Shown here in pieces: positions 35,918-48,441 of a stretch of DNA of 64,000 bases. The notes below the pieces were generated by a model. It saw only the letters and a program-made list of their open reading frames with translations. It ran no database searches and was not told the origin of the DNA. The stretch is taken from contig JACMZG010001914.1 in NCBI GenBank assembly GCA_018340805.1, forward strand, positions 25,560,569 to 25,624,568, in the 5' to 3' direction. Origin of the DNA: Microvelia longipes (taxonomy: Eukaryota > Arthropoda > Insecta > Hemiptera > Veliidae). A program made the translations under genes and the position numbers. Position 1 is the stretch's first letter; each line of letters starts with the position of its first letter.

Positions 35918-37820
35918 TAACGTTTGACTGATTGTTGCGATTATTGTTTTTCGAAAATGCTTTGGTTTATAAATAAGAAGTTTTATGTTTTCATGTGTTT
36001 TATATTACTAACAACCATTCAGCTTGCAATTGCTTTTTAGGGCTTTAACCTTAAAGTCGGCAAAGTAATATTTATTATTATTAGAAGTCGTATTTGTTTT
36101 TTTACAATATTTTTATTCATATCTTAAAAAGGAGGTTTTAGTTAAAATAAAATGCCTAAGGCTGTGTATAAATAGTGTTTTGTTTAGTGTAACTTGTAAA
36201 AAATTAAATGCAATTTGTTTTGTTATTTTATAAAAATAATTCTAGCTTGTTAGTCGGCTACACGGGCGAATTTCTTTGAAGTGTGGGGTTTTTTTTGCTT
36301 AGAAATCTATTTTTTGCTATTTTAAATTATTTGTTTTATCACCAGAGCACTTGCTTTTACAAAAATATCGTCAATTGGCACTGTACAGCAGTATTGACAC
36401 TCATTTGAAGCTCAGTTAATGCTTATTTTTAGCCCATCCCCCTTTGAAAAATCCAGAAAATCAAATGATAAGAGACCTTTGAACGAATTTTAGTTTCACA
36501 TCAGATTCCAACTCATTAGCGATTTTTCAAGATAAAATTCGCTTATAAACTAAAAACTGCGTTTTAAATACCCCCTTTGTGTATATTTTGTTTTATTTTT
36601 ATGTTCTTATAATATTTTATTCATGTTTGCATCCTTATTTATCTTACTGTAAGTAATTGCTTTTTACTTCTATGGTATAATCATGTGTAACTTATTTTAA
36701 ATAATTAGAAAATACTATTTTACATTAATAACATTTTTGTGACTTATGTGAAGCTATTAAATCGTCAAGATATGATGTGAAATATTAAACATCGAGAAAA
36801 AATGTTTTTAAATTGTTTATTTAAAATTTTAAATGACTCATTATATTTTCATTTTTTCTATTAACTTTTTTCATGTTTGTCTTATTTTAATGTCGTAAAT
36901 AATAAGGAAAAATCATTTCTGATGGATAATTTCTCTTTTCTTTCCAAAGTCTTATAATTAGAGGGGGAAAATTGTATAATGAAGAACAAAATGTGGCACC
37001 AAATTTTTGTAATCAAATGTCACATTTTAGCATCAATATATGCATGTGCACTTTTTTTAATTATACACAATGTATAGGCTAATATTAACCGAACTAGACG
37101 AAACTTTCCCACAAAAATGTGGGACTTCTCACAAAAAAGTGCAATAAGAGAAAAAACTTGTTAGATGCGGAAAAAACCCAACTCGGTGCTTTTTTTAAGT
37201 TATTTTTTAGTTATACTAGAACAATTATTGTTACAAGTATTAGAGTTAATTCATGTTTTTAGCATGAGAAAGCCTGTAAAACAATCCAGTGATCGCAATC
37301 TAGTAGCATTTTTTAAATCGTTTTTATTTATGTTTAGTGTATTTTTAAAACATTTCAAGAAAGCTTTATTATAATACAACATTAATTATATAAATTTTTA
37401 ATAGCTAATAAAATTGAGACGATAATACATAGCAGTTATATTTATGTAACATATTTAAGTATGATGAAGTTTTATTCATTTGTTTAATTTCAACTTGATT
37501 TGTATTTTACTCATTAATTTCATGCTAAAAAAATTTAATAAGTAATTTGGATTTATTTAGCCAATAATTATTACAGTTAACAAGTTATAAAGCATGCTTA
37601 CATATCTATTAAACTAACAATTAAAACAAAATCTGATATTTTATAATTATAATGTAAATCTAACTGGAATGCAATTAACAAGAAATAATGTAGCTTGTTA
37701 GGAGCGTAAAGATATGTATAAAGGTATTCAAAGAACTGAACCAAATCATATTTATAGGTAAAGGAAAATAAGAATTAGCAAAAATTAACAATACTCTTTT
37801 GTTAAATTATAGCATTTCTT
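35918..37820. other. Intronic stretch, no gene seen
   Basis: AT-rich sequence with no exon-like frame and no recognised repeat. The open frame 37165-37374 shows no domain. Confidence 0.45.
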
Positions 37821-38757
37821 GTTTTTACCTTTCCTCATTATATCGTAGGTGTATAGGAAAAGTATTGTGATGGCGAAAAAATCCGATACCGGGATTCCAC
37901 TTGAATTATTCGTTTTAGATATTTTAAGACCTCCTAAATGGTTTTCACAAAGTTGTCTGTGTGTTTGTGTGTGTGTGTGTCTATCGGAGCAGCGTATTTG
38001 TGCTAGAGAGTTTAAACTTAGTATAAAAATCAATCTTATGTCAGCTATAAGCAGATTGTGTCCTTTATTACTAAATAAGAAAGAGGTGATGGACCACCTA
38101 GCAAGTAGGTCACGTTGTTGGGACCTTTTTGCCAAGTCCCTTAGATAAAAGATAGTGTTTCACCTTATGATTCCTAGTGAATTCAGAGGAAGTACTTAGG
38201 TATATAATACCTTAGTTGTTTATATACATAGGTACTTAGTATATAAGTACTTAGGTCTAGTTTGCGTTTGAGAAAATATTTCTCATGGCGTCATTACCGC
38301 AAATAATGACTCAGCTAATTTTTAAAAATTTATGAAGCGTTTTTTAAAATGCAAAAAAATGACTTAGTACGCATTTTTTATGTGTTAGACCAAGAAATGT
38401 GCTAAGTTTCATATCATTTCAGCATGAGTTCAATTTTATTGAATGACTAGTATACGTTTTTTAAAAAATTGTGAGAGATCAAAAAATAATCCTATTGAGT
38501 TGAAATTTGGTGCAAGTGTATCCTTTTCTGTAATGTATAAGTACTAAGTTTTGTTTCAACACGGCAAGCATATCTACGATTTTTTTGTAGACTTTTATAT
38601 CATAATAAGATCAGCTGCTTCAAGTATGATGCAAAATTTAGTGATTTTTGTACTCTGAGGACGAACGAAGCCAGTCCTCAGACTAGACAATAGAAAAGAT
38701 ACGCTTAGGGAATCAAATTTGAGGCAATGTTACGATGTAATGCGTACCCGATTTTTT
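37821..38757 (-). repeat. Family A dispersed repeat, longest copy
   Basis: At about 937 bp this copy spans both ends of the family, though it carries insertions in the middle. Inverted 3' hairpin GTTTTTACCTTTCCTC...TATAGGAAAAGT, CCGATACCGGGATTCC, GACCTCCTAAATGG, GTGTGTGTGTGTC, TGTGCTAGAGAG, TTGAGTTGAAATTTGGTGC, CTGAGGACGAACGAAGCCAG, GTACCCGATTTTTT. The middle (38110-38330) includes a TACTTAGG repeat that other copies lack. Open frames on both strands inside are not genes. Confidence 0.85.
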
Positions 38758-39056
38758 CTCTGTTCTTTTTTTCTTTGCTGCTCTAAACAATTTTTATTCT
38801 TGATGTTATCGTTTTTTTTTTTCTTATTGTTCCGTTATGTGTGCTTCTACTCACTATTTTGATTAGCTTACCTTATTATTAATTAAATTACCGCAGCAAT
38901 AATTTACAGTTAACAGCTAACTTGTTTAATCAACTACATTTATGTCATTTACAAATTCATACTAGTCGCGTAAATATTACTATGAAAAAATTATAATATA
39001 TTTTTTTTGCATCTTCTTTTTATTACAATATGTAGAACGAAAAACTGTGTAAGGTA

Positions 39057-39251
39057 ATGAATAACAGGTTATTGGGTATTACAGATGATCCAACATTTCT
39101 TCTATATGACTTAACCATTTATCACTTGTATTTACCGCTCGAGACTTGTCCGTTATGTACAGAGGTTCTCACTCACGCGATATTTCCTTGTTTACGGATT
39201 CAAACGGATCATGTTATGCGTGTTTACGAAAGGATTAGCATGAAGGATTAG
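39057..39251 (+). other. Unrecognised 64-codon open frame
   Basis: A frame starting MNNRLLGITDDPTFLLYDL contains CPLC and is less AT-rich than its surroundings. No splice sites, promoter or family resemblance supports it as a gene. It lies inside the large intron on the opposite strand. Confidence 0.1.
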
Positions 39252-39487
39252 AGAATTTATGAACTTGTCTAAAATGAAAATTCTCAGGCAATAAAAGATA
39301 CAAATTCGAAGTATGTTTTTGAAATTGAAATATTTAATTTTGGAATAAGTTAAGTATTGATTAAGGTTTTTTTTATCGTTAATTATCATTCTAAGATTAC
39401 TTTTAGATAATTTCTAAAAGGGAAATTACTCCTACCCTTTGGAGGCTAGGAGGATGTTTTAAGATGGGGAACTCAATGATCAAAACA

Positions 39488-39535
39488 ATATATATCTAAT
39501 ATATATAATATATTATATATATATATAAATGTATG
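39488..39535. repeat. (TA)n-rich tract ending in TGTATGTGTGTG
   Basis: An interrupted TA microsatellite with inverted ATATATAATATATTATATAT symmetry. Confidence 0.85.
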
Positions 39536-40139
39536 TGTGTGGACTAAGTGACAAGTGAAGTAACTGGGGTTTCATAATTGCATTTCTTTTTTATGTGTAA
39601 AATAAATTCGTTCTTCATTGACTCTATAGTCTTAACGTACAAGTTGATTAACATTAAATAACTTCACACCTTTACCTTTTAAAAGAAATAAATGTATCTC
39701 AATCAATTTTGAAAAATATCTTAAAAGCGTGAAGTCATTTTTTTAGCTTGCGAAAATTTAAGTATTTACAATTCCAGTAAATAATTTCATATAAAAATGC
39801 TTCTTCAATTTAAGGTCATAACCTTTGCACGCTTTTAAGTGCAAGGTGCAGTTTTCTATAAGTTCTATAAAGCGTAAAATAACGATCGCGCTTTAATATT
39901 TTAGAATTCTTTTAATACTATAAATTAGAGTGTAACAACGTATGATTTTCGTTACTTATTATATAAAATTATAGATATTAAAGAATAAAAGTATGTTAGT
40001 GAATTAATCGCCAATGTTAGCGTGTTCAATTTTATACTTAGTTTCTTGTGTTTTTCAATAGCTGAGAAAGAATACAAGCAATTCGTGAATTTCATTTGAA
40101 AAATATGATCAATACGTTGCTCATATTTATTTTTATATT

Positions 40140-40455
40140 TTATTTTGAATAGTTTATTTCTTTAGCTTTTGTCTTTAGTTATTAGTATTTTAATAGAATA
40201 AGCTTTTGTCTTTTGGTTATTTAGTTTTTTAATTTTTAATTAGAATGTTTATTTCTTTAGCTTTTGTCTTATTATTAGTATTTAATTTTCATTGGAATTT
40301 TATTTCTTTAGCTTTTGTCTTTTAGTTATTTAGTATTTTATTTTAATTAGAATAGTTTATTTCTTTAGCTTTTGTCTTTTAGTTATTTAATATTTTATAT
40401 TTTAATTTGAACAGTTTATTTCTTTAGCTTTTGTCTTATAGTTATTTAGTATTTT
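40140..40455 (+). repeat. Minisatellite, six units of about 40-60 bp
   Basis: The unit core is TTATTTCTTTAGCTTTTGTC, followed by TTTTAGTTATTTAGTATTTT and a TTAATTAGAATAG spacer. Cores are at about 40157, 40198, 40249, 40300, 40357 and 40417. The second unit lacks part of its start. Confidence 0.88.
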
Positions 40456-41616
40456 AAATTTTATATTTTTTCATAGTAAGTAAAATCATCGTGAATTTCA
40501 TCTACGTTTATTTTATTTTTATATTTTCTAGTTTTTACTTATTAAAAAGCGGTTATTACAACTAATTATGCTTTTAACACAAAGCATAATTTTTAAATTA
40601 TTGCGTAATTTTACTTAAAGTGTGTTAACCATATAGAGAAATTATTACTGTCATAGCTTATAAATTGCACTCATAAATTAATTAAATATGTTCTTTGTTA
40701 CAAATGTAATGTGTGATTAATATGTGCTAAAAAGTAATTAGTTAATTATTTATTTTATTATACCTTATAAGTTTTTTTTTATTAGTTAATGTGTTTATTA
40801 ATGTTTATGTATGTTTAGTCTTTTATTTTCTTATTGCTACTTTTTTTCTATGGAAATTTTAAATGCAGTTATATTCTGGTAATTGGTTTCTGTTTATTCT
40901 TTTAAATAAGTTTTTTTTATTTATTTATATTTTGACCATTAAATTTTTAGTTAAAAATTTTATACTTCACACTGATTTCGTTTTTTCGGATGTGATAAAA
41001 GTCTTAACAAAAATCGTATATAGGATTAAATCCAAGTCCGTAAAAATAAGGAAGTTTATTAGATGGTATTGAAACAAATTTACATACACCAATCTATAAA
41101 AACTAGACGCTATAACCTATTGGCCGCTTCGCGGCTACATTTTTGTTGTCCTGTATTATGTTTGTGGTATTACTAGTCTTTAGTATTATTCGAAAAACAT
41201 GACGGATATTTGGTCCAACTAGTATGTTTTTGTAATGTTGCTATATGTATAAAACAAAGTATAATTTAAATAAAGGACATTTTAGTATTATTCGTTGAAA
41301 AACGTTAAATTGTCCCTAATGATTTTTTTTTATTTCGCCATTTTGTTTTTTATAAAGTGGTCTGTTTATAAAAGTTTCAGGTTGATCCGTATGGTTTTTA
41401 TTTTAAGGTAGTAGTATTTTTAATGAGTAGCAAACATTTCAATAATACAATTTTTGCTACTCATTATCTTAGGTTTATGACGTCATTAATATTTCATAAA
41501 CAATTGGGTTCTATTCCTAAATTTGATTGATCTTTGTACTGTTTCATTTTTGTCCGATAAAGCGTTAGAATATTATTGTGTGATGAAAACAGCGTCTAGA
41601 ACCGAAACATTTACAT

Positions 41617-41724
41617 ATGACACACGCACACACACTCACACACACACCACACACACCACACACACAACATATAATATTATATATATATTTTATATATATA
41701 TATATAATATATATATATTATATA

Positions 41725-41766
<42 letters not shown>

Positions 41767-41818
41767 TATATATATATATATATATATATTATAATATATA
41801 TATATATATATACATATA
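41617..41818. repeat. (AC)n-(AT)n microsatellite
   Basis: ACACAC tract with CACC interruptions, then about 145 bases of TA broken by TATTATA units. Reading frames through it are dipeptide repeats only. Confidence 0.95.
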
Positions 41819-42477
41819 TCGCTTTTCAATAAAACCATCCCCCTCTTCTTTTGACTACAGCTATTGGAATGTTTTCGATTGGTTGACTTGACTGTGGGGA
41901 ATCAGCCTGAGCCAATTCAATTTACTATGCATAATTATTTTCATATGCAAATCTTATGGTATTTTTTGCTTATTCCTTTCGACGCACGATCTTTTTCGAG
42001 TAATAAATATTATAATTTTTTGGCGTTGGACAATGAAACTTTGGGTATCAATATTTTTTTAAACCCCTGAAAACCCAATAGCTGATTTATTATTAAAATT
42101 TGTACGGAAAATCAAAATTTTATGTTTGATAGTTTTGCGTTTTAAAAAAGGTCTTAATCTTTTTTATATAATTTTTTTTGTCGTGTTAAGTAATATGTTT
42201 AAAAACCAATATAATTATTGCTCTAAGTTTTGTGTGTTTATTAATATAAATATTTTTTTTATATAATATCATATTTTCTTTAATTTGTATTTTACACGAG
42301 TTTTCCTGTTTTGTGATTAAATTAACAATTTTAACAGTTAACATATAGGCGTAATAAATTCTAATATAATAATTTTAAGGTTTTATTTTTATTTATCTTC
42401 AGTTAATCATTTAATAATGATTTTTTTGAATTTTGATTATTGCTCTTTAGACTGTGACGTTTTAGGTTAGGTATAAA

Positions 42478-42491
42478 TTATATATATATAG

Positions 42492-42542
<51 letters not shown>

Positions 42543-42557
42543 ATATATATATATATC
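42478..42557. repeat. (TA)n microsatellite
   Basis: About 80 bases of TA with GTATT and TTATA interruptions. Confidence 0.95.
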
Positions 42558-44610
42558 TGCTATGAAATAAAGTTTTTAAGTTGTAAATATTTTTAATTTA
42601 CTATATTGATAATTTTTTACTGTCTTACTACCTTATTTATTTGTTTATATCTCAATTTTCAATTAACCTCTTTCTTTCTTAATGTATTAATATAATGTTT
42701 AACTGGAGATATGTCAGAAAACAATAAATTTTAATATTATTATTCGTATTTGGCTATTAGTTTTAACTTTTAATTTGTTGTGTTGCCTAATTTAATAAAA
42801 CGTAATTTTTCACCTCGTATTAAAGGTAAGTATTAAACTTTTCTAGTGTTCTTTTAATAAAATGTTAAAATTATTTTCTATCCGCAAGTTATGATTATCT
42901 TTTTTCAGTGTACTCATAAAAGTTTCCAGGTAATGATTCTTGTGGATATATTTTTATTATTATTATTGGTTTTAGGTTAACATAGGTTAACACTAATAGG
43001 CATTCGTAGTTTGTATAATTTAAACTGAATTTTAATTGTATTGGCATAGCCTGTAAACACGTCCCTGAAATTTAATTTCGAAGTTACTAAAGTTTATTGT
43101 TATGGTTTTGTTTTTATTAACCAATTAGTTTTTGTTTTACTGGTATGCAATTTATATTTTTGTTTTGTTATATAATAATATAGACAGTACGAATCGTTCA
43201 ATTTTTGTTCTTAGGTAACTGATTTTAATAAGGTATTTATAATTAGTAGTAGTGGGTCCTGTTTTGTTCTATTTTTATGGATCTCTGAGATGCCTTAAAT
43301 TTTAAAAAAGTATTATTTGTAGAAAATTATAATGCATTTATAAGTTATAAATTAACGAGTAACTCAGCATCTAGTAGAGCTATTGCCGCAAAATGCAATA
43401 TTTTTCTAACATATATTTTTAGTTTATTTTGCCATATTCTGGTAATGGTTGCCATACATTTCATTCCAGACTTGTTTTACACAAAATACTTTTATAAAAT
43501 AGGTATCTAGTTAAAAGACTATAAGGTATAATTGTTTGACCGTGTTGTGTATTACTGCGCACGCGCACAACTTTGTCCTTTAAAGACTCGAAAAAGCGCA
43601 AAAAGCCGCAAGATATTCCAACATCACGACTTGTTTAAAATCTTTGTATGCCGACAAAGAGACATTTCAATTAGAGCTGAGTTAAGTTAGTGCGGCCGAG
43701 TGCAGTGTTAAGACTTTAACTTTAACCTATAAGTCTTCAAACTTCAATAAAGTTTGCACGACTTATTTTGTATTGTTACTCTTAACTACTTAATTTTTAC
43801 TTCTTTTTAATATTTTACTATTGTATTAAAGAATGAAAATATTGTTTTATTTCTTGTTTATATTTTTATTTATGTTTTTATTTAATTTACTTTTTATCTT
43901 TTAACATATATAACATATTATTGTAATTTTTATCAGCTTCTTTACCTAAATTAAAGGACGCATCTCTCTCTGGAATTCCTTCAAGAAGAATAAAAATATC
44001 AGATTTTAAATTTATATAAAATCAAATTGGTTAAACTTAAATCTAAAATTCAGAACTAATATAAGTTTAAAATTACAAAAAACAAATTCGGTCGCTATGT
44101 TCATTGGTTTTTCCTGTCTCAAAAACCTCTTCAATTATAATTTTAAAATTTAAGCTTTAAATTTTAACATTTAAAAAACCACTAATTATATCAAATAAAA
44201 AAATATTTTTTTTAATTGTTTAAATAAACAAAATCGCTGATAACTTAATAATTTGTCACATAACTATTACGGCTGTCACTTTCCATTAACTCTATAAATT
44301 TTCGCGGGTAGAAACCTACTTTTTTAGTTATACGAATATACAGTGTTTTAATTTTAAGCATGTAATTAAGTCGCTTGTTTACAATATATGACTTATAATT
44401 AGAGATAATTATATACGGGATAGAAATTGTATTGGTTGCCTCGTTATTTTTTACACTATAGGTTTATTTTTGCTTTTTTATTGCATTTTGGTTCTTATCT
44501 CCAATAATAGACAGGGGAAGCATTGTTATAAAAACTATGGTAATATGAAAACTTTGCACCTACTTTTTTCATTTAATTTTCTCGTTCAGCACCCTCTCAT
44601 CCCTAAATTA
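42558..44610. other. Intronic stretch with one CpG-richer patch
   Basis: Otherwise AT-rich and without exons. The patch at 43545-43705 is listed separately. Confidence 0.5.
43545..43705. other. CpG-richer unique patch
   Basis: It contains TACTGCGCACGCGCACAA, GACTCGAAAAAGCGC, AAAGCCGCAAG and AGTGCGGCCGAGTGCAGTG. It matches none of the repeat families and has no long frame. It could be an internal promoter or enhancer of the gene, or an old unshared element. There is no direct evidence for either. Confidence 0.3.
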
Positions 44611-45383
44611 AAAAATCGGGTACGGGATACCTCGAAACTTTCCTCCCTGCTTCGGACTCGCTTTGCTCGTCCTCAGAAATACAGTTCCCCAAATTTATAC
44701 TGCAACATGCATTTGGACTTGCTTCGTTCGTCTTTAGATAGTAATGCATCCGTATATCATTCTTAGCAGTCACCCATAAAGCATTGACCACACTCAATGC
44801 TCCTTTATTTTTATGATCCTACAAATATCATGGATATACTTGTCATATTGAAACGAAACTTAGTGTAATTATTTATTAGGTAATGGCGTACAATTGTACC
44901 AAAAACTCAATCGGACCATTTCCCAATTTTTTTCGATTTTTTAAAAAACGTATATAAGTCATTAAAAAAAACTATTGCTGATAATGTGATGAGACTTGGC
45001 ACATATGTTAGCCTTATACATAGTCACATGCGTGCTAAATCTCAATCCGATCGCATAATCTTTTCGCGTTTTATGATTTTTTGAAATTTTGGCTGAATTA
45101 TTATTGCGGATTAATGACGTGATTAAAAAATATTTTCCGAATAGCACAACTACAGCGGTAGACTGATTTTTGTACAAAATTTCAACTCTCTAGCATAACT
45201 ATACCAACCGCTACAATGATAACAGACACACACATACATACAGACTGACAACTTTGCAAAAACCCTCAGGAGGCCTTAAAAACGCCTGAAACGGATAATT
45301 CCGGTTTCATTCCGGTTTCGGATTTTTTGCAAACACAATACTTTTTCTTTATACCTATGGTGTATAAATGAGGAAAAGTATAA
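44611..45383 (+). repeat. Family A dispersed repeat, near full length
   Basis: It begins AAAAATCGGGTACGGGATAC and contains GCTTCGGACTCGCTTTGC, TCGTCCTCAGAAATAC, GCAGTCACCCATAAAG, GGATTAATGACGTG, AACTCTCTAGCATAAC, ACACACACATACATACAGAC and CTCAGGAGGCCTTAAAAACG. It ends in the hairpin ACTTTTTCTTTATACC...GGTGTATAAATGAGGAAAAG. At about 770 bp it is the best-ordered copy for defining both ends. Frames on either strand are repeat shadows. Confidence 0.88.
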
Positions 45384-45451
45384 AAGTATAAGAATGTAAG
45401 TATCCCGCACACTTTGCAATGTCTTTGAACATTTTGTAATTACATTTGAAG

Positions 45452-45600
45452 TGAAGATTTAGGTCTTCCGGTGGTGACCGCGTCAATGTAGACGAAGAAT
45501 CCGACGTTTCGCTTCCACTGTGCGGGAGGCATCTTCAGGGACTATAATATACACCACCGGAAGACCTAAATCTTCATGACAATAACCGCGGAAGCCTACG
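45452..45600. mobile_element. Family D short element
   Basis: GAAGATTTAGGTCTTCCGG at the left is exactly inverted by CCGGAAGACCTAAATCTTC near 45574, followed by ATGACAATAACCGCGGAAGCC. The interior in minus sense carries the best-preserved CTGAAGATG/hairpin/GAAACGTC core (45498-45543). It is related to 28325-28870. Confidence 0.82.
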
Positions 45601-45848
45601 CAGTACATTTGAGGTGATACAGCTTAATATGTTAAGCTTCGATATTCACGAAATTTAGTACAAAAGTCAAGTCCTACGAGAGGCAGAGCTTATAAGATTT
45701 TTGGCGAAAATTAATATAGTGTCTCCTAATGGCGGGCCATTTAGACTTTTTAAAACTTCCACGATTTCCATGTATTTAGAAAATGATCTAGTGCCTGTTT
45801 GAAGTTTTTGAGTCCAGCAAAACCTTAACCAAATCTGAGACTGGTGTG

Positions 45849-46075
45849 AAAAATCGGGTACAGGGTAACTCTGTACTTTTCCTCACCACATTTTTTCGCT
45901 CAACCTTCCTACTTCTGCCTCGCTTGGATCGTCTTCAGAATATACAAATTGCCAATTAGTAGCTGCTGCAACTGTTTTCACACGTCTAATATACAATGAA
46001 AAAGGGCTTAAACAGAACAAATATTACATTTTTTTTACTTCCCGGATTTTTTTCAACAATTTTATGATATATAAG
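45849..46075 (+). repeat. Family A dispersed repeat, 5' fragment
   Basis: It starts AAAATCGGGTACAGGGTAAC, then CTGTACTTTTCCTCACC and GCCTCGCTTGGATCGTC. It stops after a segment matching the TTTTTTCGATTTTTTAAAAA region of other copies. It is 5'-complete but 3'-truncated, so truncation in this family is not only from the 5' end. Confidence 0.7.
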
Positions 46076-47812
46076 ACTAGTCATCTTGTGGAAGATGGAA
46101 CTAAAAATACAAAACCTCTGTCCTAAGCTTGTTTCAATTGTCAGGTATTAATTGTAGTCGCATTTAAAATAATTATATTACTCTGGTTATAAATTTAAAT
46201 TCCTACAATTTCAACAATTCACTTAAATTTATTTTTTAATCGTGGTCAGTTTTTGAAGTGTGTGTGTCTGTTATTTTTTTTTTTTAATAATAACGAATAA
46301 ATAACAAATCCATATTTTAAATTATGAAAAACATTAATGTGTCATTTATAATCATAAAACAAAACGTAAATCTTGTCCGAAGGCTGAGCTCGATTCATTA
46401 TCCGATATTTTATTTAGATATTTCGTTTTATTGCTATCGCATTTTTTTTTTTCAAATTCCCCTCAAGGTATCAAGAACAAAAGAAAACTTTTAACAAAAA
46501 CGAACGATGCAACTATCGCAAGATTACAAATAAAATGCACTGAAATGTTTTTAGTGCAGTTGTCTTATAGTTTTTATAAAAACTGCAATAACCTGACCCC
46601 ATCTCGTTATTCAACTTCAGTATTTTAAAGTGAAAGGATTCTTATCTGTTATCTTGATTTTATAATCATTTGTTTACTTGCTTTTATTTCTTATCGTTTT
46701 GCGAATTTTTACCAATAAATATATATATATTAATATATACGATTCATAATGATTGTTATAGATTTTTAACGATTGCTAGGTGACACAGTTAACATTTTAT
46801 AAATAAAGCTTTGGGAATATTATTTTTATCAAGCTAATATCTTATGCGATTAAATAACACTTTACAGGAGATTAGCATAATTTTCTTTATTTTGATTATT
46901 TGAATGTTTTATTATTGTTATTATTATTACTTATCATTATATAAAATACATAATACAAACATTATATATAACGTGTGCATCCAGAGTATTAAATGCAATC
47001 GACATAGGTGTGCTCAAGAGTATAATGAAATATGCAGCGTACTAGTAAGTAAACACAATGGTTAAAAAGATAACAAAAAATAATCAAATATAATTAGAAT
47101 TGGATTCAATATCAGCACTCAAACATGAATAAGAGGGACCAAACAATTTTAAAAATAAAATACAACACGTTGAAGTAATAACTGTAAATTACGCCAACGT
47201 CTGGAGATAAAATCTTGTATGCACTTCGGGTGTAAATTGCGTTTTTTTCTCTCGCAATAATTACCTAGTATCATCGTTTTATTTATTTATCATATTATTT
47301 ATCGTCACTAGCTTTTACAAGAACTTTTACAAGACCACCGAACTAGAATTTTTATTTGCCTTGTTAACTTTTTGAAACTTTTGAACAGCACTGAACTCAG
47401 TTACTATGTGAGATCAAAGATCATCTCTTCACGTCGAAACTCTACACTATAATCTATTTCCATCTTTTGATACTTCGCCTTCTCAAAGCTAAACGGTAAA
47501 GTTCTAAAAGTTCGTACTTCTTTAACTTTTAAAATCTTATTTATATCTGTTTTGATTAATTGTTTAAACTGTTTTTAGAGAAATTACATCATGAAAATGA
47601 CGCTTATCTTTTAATCCGTTGTATTCATCTCACGTCATAGATCTAATATGAGAAAGGTGTTAGTTATTATTTATATCTCAGTTTTATTTTGCAAAATTTA
47701 AATTATTTACAGACAAACTGACGTGCTGAATTCGCTGTTATAAATGATTATATTTTATTTTGAAAATGACTGTTTTGAAAAGGTTTATAATAACATGAGC
47801 CAAAATTAATTG
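46076..47812. other. Intronic stretch, no gene seen
   Basis: AT-rich sequence without exon-like frames or recognised repeats. Confidence 0.45.
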
Positions 47813-48441
47813 AAAAACTCGGGTATGGGGCACCTTGGAGCATTTTCTTGCTTTATCAGATTCACTACGCTCGGAATACTTCGAACTCGTTTCACTCGTC
47901 CTTAGAACATGAAAAACGCTTTTACTCATCCTCCGACAAAAAGATATGTTTTAACTCAGTGGTCACCCAGAGAAATACAATCATGCCAAATTTCAACTCG
48001 ATTCGTACTTTTTCTAATTTTTATGAATTATTTGAAAAGCGTATACTTGTCATTCGATCAAAATCGAACTAATGCTGATAACAAAATTAAACATAAGAAA
48101 TTTGTATTTCTTATATCAAACTACATGCGTGCAAAATTTCAAATCGATCCGATCACTTTCTCCTGTGTTTTATACATTTTTTTATATTTTTGTTGAGTTT
48201 ATTAATAAAGGTTAATGACGTTATAGAAGAATTCTTTCCCTAGTAGCTTTCAACTCTCTAGCATAAAGACGCTGGAAGCTACGATGTTGATAAGACACAC
48301 ACCATAGACAACTTGATGAAAACTTTTCAGGAGTTCTCAAAAACACATTTGACGTATTATTCAGTTGAAATCCTGGTTGCGTATTTTTAGTGCTAATTCA
48401 TTACTTTTCCTATATACCTAAATAAGAAAAAGTAAAAAGAA
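47813..48441 (+). repeat. Family A dispersed repeat
   Basis: AAAAACTCGGGTATGGGGCAC, TTCACTACGCTCGGAATAC, CTCGTTTCACTCGTCC, AGTGGTCACCCAGAG, TTAATGACGTTATAG, AACTCTCTAGCATAAAGACG, GGAAGCTACGATGTTG and the degraded 3' hairpin ending ATAAGAAAAAGTAAAAAG. The frames here (47738-48196) are repeat-derived. Confidence 0.82.

Noticed and set aside
37785..38148. Overlapping open frames on both strands
   Set aside because: Both lie within a Family A repeat copy and are not shared as intact frames by other copies.
40140..40455. CRISPR-like array of repeats and spacers
   Set aside because: Repeats are imperfect, spacers are near-identical to each other, and the context is a eukaryotic intron, so it is a minisatellite.
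41523..41891. 122-codon open frame with YI and TH dipeptides
   Set aside because: It runs through a microsatellite; no domain or splice context.
44470..44797. Open frames on both strands
   Set aside because: They overlap the 5' end of a Family A copy; other copies have stops at matching places.
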